Positions 6,676-7,286 of a DNA stretch of 7,286 bases are shown here, piece by piece (the stretch's first letter is position 1; each line of letters opens with the position of its first letter). The position numbers and the translations under genes are program-made. Origin of the DNA: Actinomycetota bacterium (lineage in GTDB: Bacteria > Actinomycetota > Acidimicrobiia > Acidimicrobiales > JAFATL01); the NCBI GenBank assembly GCA_019243975.1, contig JAFATL010000636.1, forward strand, positions 1 to 7,286, written 5' to 3'. Below the pieces are notes generated by a model. The model was given only the letters and a program-made list of their open reading frames with translations, was not told where the DNA came from and did no database searches.

Positions 6676-7286
6676 CTACGACTTCAGCTGGTCGACCTTG
6701 TCGCGGAACAGCGTCGACGCGATGGCGGCGCGCCGGGGCTGGCCCTTGAGGAACGCTTCGGCGAACCCCTTGGCCTGCTTGTAGGTCACCTTGGGCGGCA
6801 TCGGTGGCTCGTCCGGGTTGACGACCACGTCGACGACGGCCGGACCGTCGAAGGCGAAGGCGGCGGTCAACGCGCCGGTGAGGTCGGCGGGGTCCTCGAC
6901 GCGTACGCCGAAGCCGCCGCACGCCTCGGCCCACGGCGCGAAGTTGGGCGGGCCCTGGAAGCGCACTCCGTGCTCGGGGAAGCCCAGCGCCATCTGCTCC
7001 CACAAGATCTGGCCGAGCTCGCCGTTGTTGCAGATCACGACCTTCACCGGCAGCTGGTAGCGCATCGCCGTCAGCATCTCGGCCATGAGCATGGCGAACC
7101 CGCCGTCGCCAACGAAGGCGATGCACTGTCGACCGGGAAAGGCCCACTGCGCGGCGATGGCGTACGGCAAGCCGGGCGCCATGGTGGCCAGGTTCCCCGA
7201 CAGCAGGAACTTGCGCCGGCCCCGAATGTCGAAGTGGCGGGCCGCCCACGTGGCGATGGTGCCGGAGTCGCTGGTGAGGATGGCGT
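6676..7286 (-). CDS. Thiamine-diphosphate enzyme, pyruvate oxidase/pyruvate:quinone oxidoreductase-like, C-terminal part
   Basis: The frame is open from the right window edge to TAG at 6678-6676, giving 202 visible residues of a protein usually 550-600 long. The internal methionine at 7182 is not the start: family-like sequence (TWAARHFDIRGRRKFLLSGN) runs upstream of it to the edge. The ThDP/Mg site is complete: GDGG at 59-62 and the paired Asn at 86-87, in the standard spacing. The tail, with PPKVTYKQAKGFAEAFLKGQP and a short helical end, resembles PoxB and related ThDP-requiring proteins more than acetolactate synthase or oxalyl-CoA decarboxylase. The expected role is decarboxylation of a 2-oxo acid, with pyruvate the first candidate, giving acetate with electrons passed to a quinone or oxygen. 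The catalytic Glu and the FAD-binding middle domain lie outside the window. It precedes the FAD/Fe-S dehydrogenase by 16 bp in an apparent operon. Confidence 0.85.
   Translation of the reverse strand, partial: AILTSDSGTIATWAARHFDIRGRRKFLLSGNLATMAPGLPYAIAAQWAFPGRQCIAFVGDGGFAMLMAEMLTAMRYQLPVKVVICNNGELGQILWEQMALGFPEHGVRFQGPPNFAPWAEACGGFGVRVEDPADLTGALTAAFAFDGPAVVDVVVNPDEPPMPPKVTYKQAKGFAEAFLKGQPRRAAIASTLFRDKVDQLKS

Noticed and set aside
4620..6749. A 709-codon open frame on the plus strand opposite the FAD/Fe-S gene
   Set aside because: Its translation is low-complexity, rich in Val, Ala, Gly, Arg and His, with no recognisable domain. The minus-strand frame carries a full set of FAD and Fe-S motifs. 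Long antisense frames are expected in GC-rich DNA with G/C third positions.
6676..7182. A complete 168-residue protein starting at the methionine at 7182
   Set aside because: The same frame continues to the window edge with sequence typical of the ThDP C-terminal domain, so this is the end of a longer gene.
6676..7286. Oxalyl-CoA decarboxylase or 2-hydroxyacyl-CoA lyase, which would suit the CoA ligase nearby
   Set aside because: The C-terminal part matches PoxB-type proteins better (the PPKVTYKQAKGF stretch), and I see no CoA-binding tail typical of the CoA-dependent members. The N-terminal half is missing, so this is not fully excluded.

Overview
This 7.3 kb window comes from a GC-rich, densely packed bacterial chromosome. 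GTG starts are common, genes overlap by 4 bases, and third codon positions are mostly G or C. This, plus the protein families present, suggests a high-GC actinobacterium. An acidimicrobial-type lineage is my guess and cannot be proven from the window. Six protein genes fill it almost completely. The largest gap between genes is 16 bp, and I see no RNA genes, mobile elements, CRISPR arrays or long repeats.

Left half, plus strand: the 3' end of an amidohydrolase_2-type metal-dependent hydrolase (1-222), then a compact class I adenylate-forming enzyme (probable acyl-CoA synthetase, 223-1632), then an NAD(P)-dependent D-2-hydroxyacid dehydrogenase (1629-2573). The first two genes abut at TGA-GTG and the next two overlap at ATGA, so they look like one transcription unit that begins upstream of the window.

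Right half, minus strand, reading inward from the right edge: the C-terminal part of a thiamine-diphosphate enzyme resembling pyruvate oxidase/pyruvate:quinone oxidoreductase (7286-6676), a 962-residue FAD-linked D-2-hydroxyacid dehydrogenase fused to a two-cluster Fe-S/CCG module (6659-3771), and an FMN-dependent L-2-hydroxyacid oxidase/dehydrogenase of the glycolate/lactate oxidase family (3774-2563). The last two overlap at GTGA. This unit also begins outside the window.

The two units converge and their last genes overlap tail to tail by 11 bp, leaving no intergenic space for an ordinary terminator. The shared theme is 2-hydroxyacid/2-oxoacid chemistry. An L-specific flavoenzyme, a D-specific flavo-Fe-S enzyme and a soluble D-specific nicotinamide enzyme could interconvert 2-hydroxy and 2-oxo acids, and the ThDP enzyme could oxidatively decarboxylate the 2-oxo acid. 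Lactate to pyruvate to acetate is the simplest reading, but the substrate cannot be fixed from sequence. The hydrolase and CoA ligase could belong to a separate degradative route. I found no clearly new defence or mobile system. The most interesting points are the stereo-complementary enzyme set, the overlapping convergent ends, and several active-site substitutions that bear on substrate or cofactor choice.
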